Below the pieces are notes generated by a model that did not search any database, was not told where the DNA came from, and was given only the letters and a program-made list of their open reading frames with translations. From Christiangramia sp. (GTDB lineage: Bacteria; Bacteroidota; Bacteroidia; Flavobacteriales; Flavobacteriaceae), in the NCBI RefSeq assembly GCF_029937855.1, contig NZ_JAPYPC010000026.1, positions 1-63,096 on the forward strand: a stretch of DNA of 63,096 bases, in the 5' to 3' direction. Made by a program: the position numbers and the translations under genes. This document shows positions 55,240 to 63,096 of the stretch, in pieces. How positions within the stretch are numbered: position 1 is the first letter of the stretch; each line of letters begins with the position of its first letter.

Positions 55240-58200
55240 CTAAATTGTATCGGCATTATTCCTTATCTCTTTCCTGGCTTTCTTCGCATAATGCTTCTGA
55301 TATTTCCAATAAGATAAAGCTCCAAGAACAGCAACCCCAGCAAGGGTATAATAAATAAATGTTGGGGTGATCACTTTATCTCCACTGGCATATGAATGCA
55401 AACCACTCAAATAGAAATTCACTCCAAAATATGTCATCATTATCGATGCATAAGCGATTACCGACATGAAGTTAAAGATCCATCTTCCTCGTAAACCCGG
55501 AACTAATCTCATGTGAATTACAAAAGCATATACCATAATACTAATAAGTGCCCAGGTTTCTTTTGGGTCCCATCCCCAGTATCTACCCCAACTTTCATTA
55601 GCCCATTGTCCACCCAGGAAGTTTCCAATAGTCAACATCACCAGGCCAACTGTTAAGGCCATTTCAGTGATAATCGTTATTTCACGAATATTTAGTAGTA
55701 TCTTTTTCTTATTGGAAGCAGTAGTTAGCGTCATTAGAAATAGAGATACTATTCCCAAAATCATTCCTAAAGTTAAGGGACCATAACTACCCACAATTAC
55801 AGATACATGAATCATCAACCAGTAACTGTCCAATACCGGCACAAGATTAGCAATAGCTGGATCTGTCCAGTTCTGATGTGCGCTCCATAGGATTATAGCA
55901 GCTACAAAAGCCGTAGAGGCTATGGTTAAATTAGATTTTCTTCCGAAGGCAAGACCAAAGAACATGGTTGCCCAGGCCACGTAGATCATAGATTCGTAGG
56001 CATCGCTCCATGGTGCGTGACCAGAAATATACCATCTAGCTCCCAGGCCAACAGTATGAAGTGCAAAGAGAATTATTATAATGCCTACGCCGAGATAAAT
56101 TATTCCACGTATAAATTTATTATCCTTAAAAATCCTTGAAATCACAAATATTAGCATGAATATACCCGAAAGCATATACATCCAGTAGAGATTTTTAAAA
56201 ATATTGTATTTATTATAGGTGATTTCGGCATCAATTTTTTCTTCTGAAGGCATCACTTCTCCGCCAAATCTCTCCTGGTAACTTTTGATACTTTCAAGAT
56301 ATTTTTCAGCTTCTGAATAATCTCCTGTTTCGCGTGCATCTCTTAAGGCATTGATATAAAGCGGTAGGATTTGTTTTGTATAAACCGAATCCATTCCTTT
56401 TAAATTAACCTCATCTACTTCCTTAAACGATACCCATTTGTTATTCTCATCGCCAGGAACAGGAAAAATCTTTAAAATCTTTCCCTGTAGGGCCTGATAA
56501 AGGAGATTCACTTTTTTATCTGTTTCTATAAAATCTTTCTGAAACTTATTGGGGACTGCAGCCCTATATGCTTCATCAAGATATTCTGAGAGTTTATACT
56601 CCCCTGTTCTAGCGAAGAAATCGGTTAGGGAGAGATATTTTCTTCCTTCCTCAACTCCTAGTAAGTTATGGAGACTATCATTCTTTTTTTCTACAAAAAT
56701 AAGTGGGACATTGTACCAGACCATGGGATTCTCTGTCATGGAAATCAATACCTGATCTGAACTTAGCCCTTCGTACTCATCGGTTTTACTAAGTTTTCTT
56801 AAGAGTTCTGACGAATAGGTATTAGCAGGTTTCATTCTTCCACCTGCATCCTGAATTACCAATCTCCCAAATTTAGCTGCATGCTTTTTAGCCACGGCAT
56901 TGGACTTAATAATGCTGTCCATTTGAGATTTTTGAGATTCGCTATGCATATGTTCCTCCTCCTGAGCAAAAACTCCAGAAGTCATAAACATTAAAACCAA
57001 AATGGTGGACAAGGTCTTTTTCTTAGCCTTCACTTTGTCCAGCATTACTTTAAGATTTCCGAAACGAGAACCTTTATCAAACAAAATCAACATAAGCCCT
57101 AAATAAAGTAGAAAATAACCAATATAGGTAATCCAGGTACCCCAGAAATCATGATTAACAGAAAGAACAGTACCTTTTTCGTCAGGGTCAAAACTGGATT
57201 GAAAGAACCGGTATCCTTGTTCATCCAAAACATGATTCATATAAATTTCATAGGGCATGGGGTTCTCACCATCTCTAATTACCTCAACCTTACTTTTAAA
57301 CGAAGCGTATCCGGGCGTTTCCCTATCGGCCGTACCGGGATATTTTTCTGCAATAAAATCATTCAGTTTAATGGCAAACGGTAACTCTTTTTCAATGGAG
57401 CCATAATTCACAAAAATGTCCAGACCGCCAAGATTTAATTGTGTTGGATCACTTACAGTGCCCTGTCCCCCTAACAAAGTGACGGTTTCAGAATCACCTT
57501 CCGTAGAAACCTTTAAAGTCACCGCATCAAGATCCTGTTTTGTTTTCGGATTGGTAGGAACCACATCATACTCACCTTTAACCACCGGTTCAGGAATAAC
57601 AAATTGCATATTCCCAATATTGTATAAGGATCTAAGCATAAGTGTTTGGGTAGAATCTTTTACCAGTTCCCCCTGCTCTTGATCTGCCATCCTCATATAA
57701 GTTCCTTCAAAAGGAGAGTGGATAAGATATTTCCCATCTTCTGAAACCTGGATATTTACAGCTCCATCCTGCGGACTATTCAGCGTGAAAAGTACATTAT
57801 GGATATTGCTTACCTGTCCTTCCTGAAGATAATGATCGTGGCGTTGCCCATCTCCCGCTTCCACTATTTTTAAATAATTCTCCCCATCTTCTGTAGGAAC
57901 CAGCGCTTCTTCAGCGCCATGTATAAAATTTGTAACTTCAAATTTTACCGGCTGACCGTTAAAATCGGTATTTAGCACATAATCGTTTTCCACTTCGGGT
58001 CCAAACAACACGTCCTCCTGTAAAACCCGACGCCTTGGCTGCCCGTCTATTTCACCATCGATAAAGAAAGTAAGATGGGGATTGTAAGAAAGGTATTTAT
58101 TAGTGGTTTCTCCTTCCCTTATTGGCATGATGCCCTCATAACTGATATAACGGGTAATAAATGCACCTATAAGAATTAAGATAAAAGACAAATGAAGCAA

Positions 58201-58440
58201 CAAACTACTCCACTTTTCCCTTTTATGAAGATTATATCTTTCGATATTCCCTATAAAGTTGATAAGAAGAAATAGCATAATGCCTTCAAACCACCAGGCA
58301 TTATAAATTAGAATTCTTGCGGTTTCAATACTGTACCAGGTTTCTATAAATGTACCCATGGCCATAGCAATTGCAAAAAGAATAAATAAGACGGCCATTA
58401 TTCGGGTAGAAAAAAGGATAGAGGCTATTTTTTTCTGCAT
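55240..58440 (-). CDS. Fused cytochrome c biogenesis protein (ResB-CcsA)
   Basis: A 1066-residue inner-membrane protein of the System II haem delivery and ligation pathway. The N-terminal ResB/CcsB-like part has several membrane segments (first ~10-150, another near 430) around a ~270-residue periplasmic domain. The C-terminal CcsA part has about eight segments and the haem-handling motif WGRYWGWDPKETWALI, with the conserved Trp-Gly-x-Trp, plus conserved His residues in NWTDPAIANLVP-to-MIHVSVIV and VIHMRL. The fusion order ResB-CcsA is usual in Bacteroidota and epsilonproteobacteria. The gene has a perfect -7 element and is monocistronic. Confidence 0.92.
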   Translation of the reverse strand: MQKKIASILFSTRIMAVLFILFAIAMAMGTFIETWYSIETARILIYNAWWFEGIMLFLLINFIGNIERYNLHKREKWSSLLLHLSFILILIGAFITRYISYEGIMPIREGETTNKYLSYNPHLTFFIDGEIDGQPRRRVLQEDVLFGPEVENDYVLNTDFNGQPVKFEVTNFIHGAEEALVPTEDGENYLKIVEAGDGQRHDHYLQEGQVSNIHNVLFTLNSPQDGAVNIQVSEDGKYLIHSPFEGTYMRMADQEQGELVKDSTQTLMLRSLYNIGNMQFVIPEPVVKGEYDVVPTNPKTKQDLDAVTLKVSTEGDSETVTLLGGQGTVSDPTQLNLGGLDIFVNYGSIEKELPFAIKLNDFIAEKYPGTADRETPGYASFKSKVEVIRDGENPMPYEIYMNHVLDEQGYRFFQSSFDPDEKGTVLSVNHDFWGTWITYIGYFLLYLGLMLILFDKGSRFGNLKVMLDKVKAKKKTLSTILVLMFMTSGVFAQEEEHMHSESQKSQMDSIIKSNAVAKKHAAKFGRLVIQDAGGRMKPANTYSSELLRKLSKTDEYEGLSSDQVLISMTENPMVWYNVPLIFVEKKNDSLHNLLGVEEGRKYLSLTDFFARTGEYKLSEYLDEAYRAAVPNKFQKDFIETDKKVNLLYQALQGKILKIFPVPGDENNKWVSFKEVDEVNLKGMDSVYTKQILPLYINALRDARETGDYSEAEKYLESIKSYQERFGGEVMPSEEKIDAEITYNKYNIFKNLYWMYMLSGIFMLIFVISRIFKDNKFIRGIIYLGVGIIIILFALHTVGLGARWYISGHAPWSDAYESMIYVAWATMFFGLAFGRKSNLTIASTAFVAAIILWSAHQNWTDPAIANLVPVLDSYWLMIHVSVIVGSYGPLTLGMILGIVSLFLMTLTTASNKKKILLNIREITIITEMALTVGLVMLTIGNFLGGQWANESWGRYWGWDPKETWALISIMVYAFVIHMRLVPGLRGRWIFNFMSVIAYASIMMTYFGVNFYLSGLHSYASGDKVITPTFIYYTLAGVAVLGALSYWKYQKHYAKKARKEIRNNADTI

Positions 58441-58465
58441 GGAAAAAGTGTCATTTTAACGGCTG

Positions 58466-58473
58466 CAAATTTA
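58466..58473 (-). promoter_or_regulatory. -7 promoter element of the ResB-CcsA gene
   Basis: On the minus strand TAAATTTG followed by CAGCC fits TAnnTTTG about 25 bases before the start codon. Confidence 0.55.
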
Positions 58474-58568
58474 ACGATTTATTATCATTTTTTAGGGCTT
58501 ATCGCAATTCATTCTGAAGTGTACAAGTGTTAATTTTACCTGCTTGAAAATTTTGGTATTTTAGCCAC

Positions 58569-59330
58569 ATGAAGAAAGTGGTAATTATTGGCGCGGGGAA
58601 CGTTGCAACGCACTTATACCAAAGCTTTAAAAAAGCTAAACAACTTGATGTAATTCAGGTTTTTAACCGAAATTTCGAGAAGCTACACTTTGTCAAAGAC
58701 GAAGAACAAAAAGTCTCGGTTTTAGAAGATCTTAAAGAAGCAGATTTATATATAATCGCAATAAACGATGAAGCTATAGAAGAATTGGCGGAGAAACTCT
58801 ATCCTAAAAAAGGAATGATAGTTCATACATCAGGCAGCCAGGCAATGCAAATTCTATCAAAATTTGAGAATCATGGCGTCTTCTATCCGCTTCAAACTTT
58901 TTCGAAAAATAAACAGGTAGACTTTTCAGAAATACCTGTTTGCCTGGAAGCAAATTCAGAAGAAAATTTAGAGTTCCTTAAAGTGATTGCTTCCGCAGTT
59001 AGCAACAGGGTTTTTAAAGTAGATTCAGAACAAAGAAAGGCATTACATGTCTCTGCAGTTTTCGTAAATAATTTCAGTAACCATCTTTTTACTCTCGCAG
59101 CAGATTTCTGTAAAAAAGAAGACCTGCCATTCGATATTTTAAGGCCTTTGATTAAAGAAACCGTGGTGAAATTAGAGAGTTTAGATCCGTATGCTGCTCA
59201 AACCGGTCCTGCGCTGAGAAACGACCAAAAAACAATTTCGGCACATCTTGAAATGTTAGATGGTGACCGAAAAAAAATCTATACAATATTAACCGAATCT
59301 ATTCAGAAATTTCATGGAAAAAAGCTATAA
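58569..59330 (+). CDS. Rossmann-fold and DUF2520 domain oxidoreductase-like protein
   Basis: A 253-residue protein with an NADP-type Rossmann domain (VVIIGAGNVATHL, residues 3-15) and a C-terminal DUF2520 helical domain (SAVFVNNFSNHLFTLA). It resembles pyrroline-5-carboxylate reductase-like dehydrogenases; the substrate is unknown. In flavobacteria it is usually found beside kdsC-like and maf genes, as here. Its end overlaps the next gene by 17 bases, which shows coupling. Confidence 0.88.
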   Translation: MKKVVIIGAGNVATHLYQSFKKAKQLDVIQVFNRNFEKLHFVKDEEQKVSVLEDLKEADLYIIAINDEAIEELAEKLYPKKGMIVHTSGSQAMQILSKFENHGVFYPLQTFSKNKQVDFSEIPVCLEANSEENLEFLKVIASAVSNRVFKVDSEQRKALHVSAVFVNNFSNHLFTLAADFCKKEDLPFDILRPLIKETVVKLESLDPYAAQTGPALRNDQKTISAHLEMLDGDRKKIYTILTESIQKFHGKKL

Positions 59331-59829
59331 AGAACATTTAAACCAGATTAACACCTTTGTATTTGATGTTGACGGTGTGCTTACCGACAGCTCTATACAA
59401 ATTTCTACCGATGGTGAACTTTTAAGAACAATGAATACCAAAGACGGCTATGCCATGAAAATGGCACAAAAAGCAGGTTATACGGTATGTATCATTAGTG
59501 GCGGAAAAAATGAAGGTGTGAGACAACGACTTAGAGGCCTTGGAATTACTGATATTTACCTTGGAATCGATGATAAGGTGGAACAAATTGATGAATTTTT
59601 TGATATTTACAACATTAAACCGGAAGAGGTCCTATATATGGGAGATGATATTCCAGATTATTATCCTATGAAACTTGTAGGACTTCCCTGCTGTCCCCAG
59701 GATGCAGTGCCAGAAGTAAAGGAAATCTCTCTTTATATCTCTCATAAAAACGGAGGGGAAGGTTGTGTTCGGGATGTTATAGAACAGGTTATGAAAGTCC
59801 AGGGAAAATGGATGGACAAAAACTCCTAA
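59314..59829 (+). CDS. KdsC-like HAD phosphatase
   Basis: A 171-residue class C0 HAD hydrolase. Motif I is FVFDVDGVLTDS with the nucleophile and acid Asp; SGGK forms motif II/III, and YMGDDIPDYYPM gives motif IV. This fits 3-deoxy-D-manno-octulosonate 8-phosphate phosphatase, an enzyme of lipid A core sugar (Kdo) synthesis. The other kds genes are not in this window, so the assignment rests on family. ATG 59314 overlaps the DUF2520 gene by 17 bases. Confidence 0.88.
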   Translation: MEKSYKEHLNQINTFVFDVDGVLTDSSIQISTDGELLRTMNTKDGYAMKMAQKAGYTVCIISGGKNEGVRQRLRGLGITDIYLGIDDKVEQIDEFFDIYNIKPEEVLYMGDDIPDYYPMKLVGLPCCPQDAVPEVKEISLYISHKNGGEGCVRDVIEQVMKVQGKWMDKNS

Positions 59830-59833
59830 ATTA

Positions 59834-60748
59834 ATGTGGAATTATCTTAAACTTATAAGGGCAGGCAATCTCCTGTTTATAGCGCTCACCATGTTTCTTA
59901 TTAAATATGGGCTTTTTGAAGCTTTTGGAGTTGCTATTACACTAAACCTTTTTGGTTTTTCGCTGCTGGTTTTAGCTGTAATGAGTGTGGCAGCTTCGGG
60001 ATATGTGATCAACGATATCTTTGATATTCCTGCAGATATTGAAAATAAACCTCAACGTACCCTTATTAATACACATATTTCAGAGAAAATCGCCTACCGA
60101 ATTTTCTTTGCCCTTAATGTTATTGGAGTTGGCCTGGGATTTTATTTATCCAATATGATAGGAAGACCGGGATTTTCGGCATTTTTTATCTTAGGTTCTG
60201 CCATTCTTTATATTTATAATTCGCAGCTTCAGCAAACTATTTTAGTGGGTAACATCGTGGTAAGCATAATTGTGGGATTAATCCCTGTTGGGGTAGGACT
60301 GTATGATCTGTTACCGGCCATCACACCTCAAAATCAGCAAACACAGTCGGTTATATTTTCAATTTTAATCGATTATTCCATTTTCGCTTTTTTTATAAAC
60401 CTGCTTCGGGAAATAGTAAAGGATCAGGAAGATATCGGTGGAGATTACAATGCGGGCTACAAAACACTTCCTATAGCTTTAGGTAAAAAACGCACCAATA
60501 AGATCCTTTTTGGATTAGCGCTTATTCCATTAGGATTTTTGATCTATTATATCTACCAGTATCTATTCGAAAATATACCTGCAGTGATCTACGCACTTTT
60601 CCTTCTGGTTGCTCCTCTCCTATTCTTTTTGATTAATATCTGGACTGCTGAAAAGAAATCTGAATACACCAGATTGAGCCTTGTTCTGAAACTGGTTCTT
60701 TTCTTTGGCCTGATATCCATAGGCTTATTACAATTTATTTTACTCTAA
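59834..60748 (+). CDS. UbiA-family prenyltransferase
   Basis: A 304-residue polytopic membrane protein with about eight hydrophobic segments. The first Asp-rich motif is NDIFDIPADIENKPQR and the second is EIVKDQEDIGGDYNAGYKTLP; both bind the Mg-diphosphate of the prenyl donor. Flavobacterial proteins like this are annotated as geranylgeranylglycerol-phosphate geranylgeranyltransferase, but the acceptor is not certain. It lies four bases after the KdsC-like gene and four bases before maf. Confidence 0.88.
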   Translation: MWNYLKLIRAGNLLFIALTMFLIKYGLFEAFGVAITLNLFGFSLLVLAVMSVAASGYVINDIFDIPADIENKPQRTLINTHISEKIAYRIFFALNVIGVGLGFYLSNMIGRPGFSAFFILGSAILYIYNSQLQQTILVGNIVVSIIVGLIPVGVGLYDLLPAITPQNQQTQSVIFSILIDYSIFAFFINLLREIVKDQEDIGGDYNAGYKTLPIALGKKRTNKILFGLALIPLGFLIYYIYQYLFENIPAVIYALFLLVAPLLFFLINIWTAEKKSEYTRLSLVLKLVLFFGLISIGLLQFILL

Positions 60749-60752
60749 AATT

Positions 60753-61364
60753 ATGCTGAAAGAATTACTGAAAGATCATGAAATTATACTGGCTTCAGGT
60801 TCACCGAGAAGGCAAAAAATCTTTAAAGATCTCAAAATTCCTGTAACTATAGATGTTCGACCGATAGATGAAATTTTTCCTGAACATTTAAAAAAAGAAG
60901 AAATTACCGATTTTCTTTCAGCGCTTAAAGCGGAAGCATTTAAAAAAGATCTTAAGAAGAATCAAATCTTGATTACCAGTGACACTATCGTTTATAATGA
61001 TGGGAAAGCCCTGGGAAAACCAAAAGATCATAAGCAAGCTGTGGAAATGATAAAATCACTGTCTGGAAAGGATCATGAGGTGATCACCTCTGTTTGCTTT
61101 ACCACAACAAATGAACAAAAGATTCTAAACCATACTACCAAAGTCACTTTTTCAGCATTAAGCGATAAGGAGATTGAATATTATGTCTCTAATTATAAAC
61201 CTTTTGATAAAGCCGGTGGATATGCTATCCAGGAATGGATTGGCCTCATAGGCATCGAAAAGATAGAAGGCAGCTATTTTAATGTGGTAGGACTTCCCAC
61301 CCATGAAGTCTATAAAACAATAAAAAAAATTCTTGAAACTGACTATCCCCAAGGCAAGATATAG
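60753..61364 (+). CDS. maf: Maf-family nucleotide pyrophosphatase
   Basis: A 203-residue Maf protein, hydrolysing dTTP, UTP or modified pyrimidine nucleotides to monophosphates. ILASGSPRRQKIF is the N-terminal signature, ITSDTIV holds the catalytic Asp, and GKPKDHKQAVEM and KAGGYAIQEW follow. The last codons (from about residue 194, ETDYPQGKI) may be derived from adjacent repeat sequence, because nearly the same DNA occurs at 1071-1106 without the rest of the gene. Last gene of the DUF2520-kdsC-ubiA-maf unit. Confidence 0.93.
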   Translation: MLKELLKDHEIILASGSPRRQKIFKDLKIPVTIDVRPIDEIFPEHLKKEEITDFLSALKAEAFKKDLKKNQILITSDTIVYNDGKALGKPKDHKQAVEMIKSLSGKDHEVITSVCFTTTNEQKILNHTTKVTFSALSDKEIEYYVSNYKPFDKAGGYAIQEWIGLIGIEKIEGSYFNVVGLPTHEVYKTIKKILETDYPQGKI

Positions 61365-61373
61365 GGGTATTTC

Positions 61374-61536
61374 GCCGTACCGATAGTTACCACTATCATT
61401 TGGCCCTCCCCGGCCAAAAACTGATTTTTTTATTTCCCCTCACCCGGAACTGCGAAAAAGCAGCTCCCACCTCTCCCCTGGGAGAGGTGAAGCGGAAACC
61501 GCGAGGCAGAGCCGTGGGGGAATTTGTAAGATTGAA
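61374..61536 (+). repeat. Dispersed repeat, copy C (most complete)
   Basis: About 163 bases between maf and the lipoprotein gene. It starts GCCGTACC and ends GGAATTTGTAAGATTGAA, matching copy A throughout and copy B in its first third. It contains a 10-bp perfect hairpin (CACCTCTCCC with GGGAGAGGTG, 61468-61489, loop CT) plus two smaller ones (CTGC-GCAG and GCGG-CCGC). An 83-codon frame crosses it but looks like repeat translation, not a protein. Confidence 0.75.
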
Positions 61537-61559
61537 AAACTTATACAATCCTAAATTTG
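61532..61559 (+). promoter_or_regulatory. Promoter of the lipoprotein-mscS unit
   Basis: TTG at 61532-61534, a 17-base gap and TAAATTTG at 61552-61559. The TTG lies at the very end of repeat copy C, so the repeat may supply the -33 element. Confidence 0.55.
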
Positions 61560-61577
61560 TAACTTTAAATAAAAATT

Positions 61578-62462
61578 ATGTTTCGGTGCTTAGTTTTCAT
61601 TCTACCCTTTCTTTTAATTTCATGTGCAAAATCTTCCGAAGAAAAACATGAACTAATACTTTCTACAGCGTTCAAAGATTACTGGTATTCTGGAGAAGCT
61701 GAAATAACTTCCTACAAATTAGAACAAGCCCGGTATGGAGAAATAAGGCAAGGTGAAGCGGTGCTTATTTATGTAACCGAAGATTTTCTTCCACAAGAAC
61801 AGGTAAAAGCAGGAAGCAGGAAGGAAGAAAATATCTCAGTGCTTAAATTAAACGCCACTAAAAATTTTAATACTGGTATTTACCCTTACAGTATTATGCA
61901 AAGCACGTTTTATCCTTTGAACGGAGAAAAGCATGCTTTAAAAGTTTCAGCATCTATACAGGAATGGTGTGGGCATGTATATATGCAACTCAATAATAAA
62001 GATGATTTTCAGATAATAAGTCATTCTTATTTTGCAGGCGAAGCAGATGAACAAATTGAACTGGATAAAATTCATTTGGAAAATGAAATATGGAATATGC
62101 TTAGAATAAAACCCGATCAACTTCCGACGGGGGAATTTAAAATACTTCCGTCTTTTGAATATTTGAGGTTAAGCCACCAGGAGATTAGAGCATATTTGGC
62201 AATTGGAGAGTTTTATACAATAGATCAATTAAACGTTTATCAATTAACTTACCCCGAGTTAAAACGAGAGTTAAAAATATACTACAGCAGGACATTCCCT
62301 TATACTATTGAAAAATGGGAGGAATCCTATCCTTCTGGTTTTGGCGATAAAGCTGAAATATTAACGACAACAGCCATCAAAAAAGAGCGTATAAAGACCG
62401 ATTATTGGAATAGGAATTCGAATAAAAATCTACCTTTGCGAGAAAAACTGGAATTAAATTAA
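61578..62462 (+). CDS. Lipoprotein of unknown function
   Basis: A 294-residue exported lipoprotein; the lipobox is LISC (Cys16). The mature domain is rich in aromatic and charged residues (STAFKDYWYSGEAEITSYKL, VSASIQEWCGHVYMQL, SGFGDKAEILTTT). Proteins like this occur near maf in flavobacteria and are sometimes labelled septum formation inhibitor by confusion with maf; nothing in the sequence supports that. Its stop overlaps the mscS start by one base, so the two are coupled. Confidence 0.78.
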   Translation: MFRCLVFILPFLLISCAKSSEEKHELILSTAFKDYWYSGEAEITSYKLEQARYGEIRQGEAVLIYVTEDFLPQEQVKAGSRKEENISVLKLNATKNFNTGIYPYSIMQSTFYPLNGEKHALKVSASIQEWCGHVYMQLNNKDDFQIISHSYFAGEADEQIELDKIHLENEIWNMLRIKPDQLPTGEFKILPSFEYLRLSHQEIRAYLAIGEFYTIDQLNVYQLTYPELKRELKIYYSRTFPYTIEKWEESYPSGFGDKAEILTTTAIKKERIKTDYWNRNSNKNLPLREKLELN

Positions 62463-63001
62463 TGTACGAGATTCTTACTACATACCGTTACGAGTTAGTA
62501 TACTCACTGGGAATACTTATTCTTTTAATGGTCATACAATTCGTATTAAAGAAGGCCGCGAACAAGGTTGGCAAAAGGAGTGAAATAAATATTACCCGCA
62601 CCAGGTTAATGTTTAAATACATCAATATTCTTATCATCCTGATTGCCATATTCTTGTTGTCGTTTGCCTGGGGAGTTGGATTATCTGAATTAGCTCTAAT
62701 CTTTTCTTCTACCTTTGCGGTGATTGGGGTAGCGCTTTTTGCTATCTGGTCTATACTTAGTAATATCACTTCAGGAATTATCATGTTCTTTTCATTCCCG
62801 TATAAAATTGGGAACACTATTAAAATTCATGATAAGGACCTGCCGATAGAAGCAGAAATTGAAGATATTAAAGCTTTTCACTTACACCTAAGGACTTCAG
62901 AAGGCGAACTTATCACCTATCCTAATAATCTTATTCTTCAGAAAGCAGTGTCATTAATTGAAAGGGAGAAAAGACAGGATGATGGTAAAGAGGCTCTTTA
63001 A
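62462..63001 (+). CDS. Small MscS-type mechanosensitive channel
   Basis: A 179-residue member of the small-conductance mechanosensitive channel family. Three hydrophobic segments (about 12-30, 50-70 and 75-105) are followed by FAVIGVALFAIWSILSNITSGIIMF, the TM3 pore helix, and a reduced beta domain (IGNTIKI, ITYPNNLILQKAV). The large C-terminal alpha/beta cage of E. coli MscS is missing, typical of flavobacterial short forms. The start shares a base with the previous stop. Confidence 0.87.
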   Translation: MYEILTTYRYELVYSLGILILLMVIQFVLKKAANKVGKRSEINITRTRLMFKYINILIILIAIFLLSFAWGVGLSELALIFSSTFAVIGVALFAIWSILSNITSGIIMFFSFPYKIGNTIKIHDKDLPIEAEIEDIKAFHLHLRTSEGELITYPNNLILQKAVSLIEREKRQDDGKEAL

Positions 63002-63096
63002 TAACAAAAGAAGCTGAAATATTCTTACAGAGGAAGTGAAAGTTGCCATGTTCAAGTGATAAATGCAACTGGCCAAGTTGATTTTAATTTTTCTAT
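63002..63096 (+). other. Window tail, open frame without a start codon
   Basis: After two successive stop codons the same frame remains open to the window end for 30 codons, reading QKKLKYSYRGSESCHVQVIN onward. No ATG, GTG or TTG with a plausible context begins it. It may be the start of a longer feature or chance. Confidence 0.25.

Noticed and set aside
61400-61651. 83-codon frame crossing into the lipoprotein start
   Set aside because: It is repeat copy C read through; the lipoprotein in another frame has a promoter, ATG and lipobox.

Overview
This window reads as chromosomal DNA of a marine-type member of the Flavobacteriaceae (Bacteroidota), close in gene content to Gramella/Christiangramia-like genomes. 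The genus is an inference; the family is well supported. The DNA is AT-rich. Most genes lack Shine-Dalgarno sequences, and several are preceded by the Bacteroidota -7 element TAnnTTTG. Other markers are CarboxypepD_reg/TonB receptors, a type IX secretion sorting domain, a fused ResB-CcsA cytochrome assembly protein and several small protein families known only from flavobacteria (DUF6146, DUF6787, probably DUF6252). I see no rRNA, tRNA, CRISPR array, transposase or prophage.

Layout. 1-1004: 5' part of hutH, cut by the window edge. 1306-6070: NAD(P)HX repair enzyme, gcvT, a sugar-nucleotide reductase-like protein, pterin dehydratase, YebC. 6074-9984: acyltransferase and proline dehydrogenase, diverging from aroB; a small acidic protein; a DJ-1/PfpI protein. 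10084-14758: ppc-dinB-yihY operon and an Lrp-type regulator. 14831-16700: M14 carboxypeptidase and a divergent XRE regulator, separated by an unusual array of palindromic operator-like sites. 16732-22535: lipoprotein, then a translationally coupled parE-membrane protein-parC-mscL operon. 22536-24126: repeat-rich spacer and ychF. 24474-34284: T9SS-exported M4 protease, a trehalose synthase fused to an apparently degenerate maltokinase, a coiled-coil exported protein and a methyltransferase. 34450-39544: CarboxypepD_reg protein, ferredoxin, LuxC-type acyl-CoA reductase, serC and serA. 39664-45456: small flavobacterial proteins, a His-rich exported peptide with a His/Glu-loop TonB receptor (probable metal uptake), redoxin, threonine aldolase. 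45612-53498: zinc metalloprotease, prfB with programmed frameshift, ArsC-like protein, TonB-type barrel, a 58-residue membrane protein and a frameshifted lipoprotein gene. 53785-63001: fumC, ResB-CcsA, then a DUF2520-kdsC-ubiA-maf operon, a lipoprotein and a small MscS channel.

Most of the window is housekeeping metabolism. The parts that deserve attention are: five TTTACA-N2-TGTAAA sites spaced exactly 35 bp apart within two clusters around the XRE gene; loss of two expected active-site residues in the maltokinase half of the trehalose synthase fusion; a three-copy dispersed repeat, one copy of which follows a sequence resembling the 3' end of maf; the SD-dependent prfB recoding site in a phylum that otherwise hardly uses SD sequences; and the His-rich peptide/TonB receptor pair.
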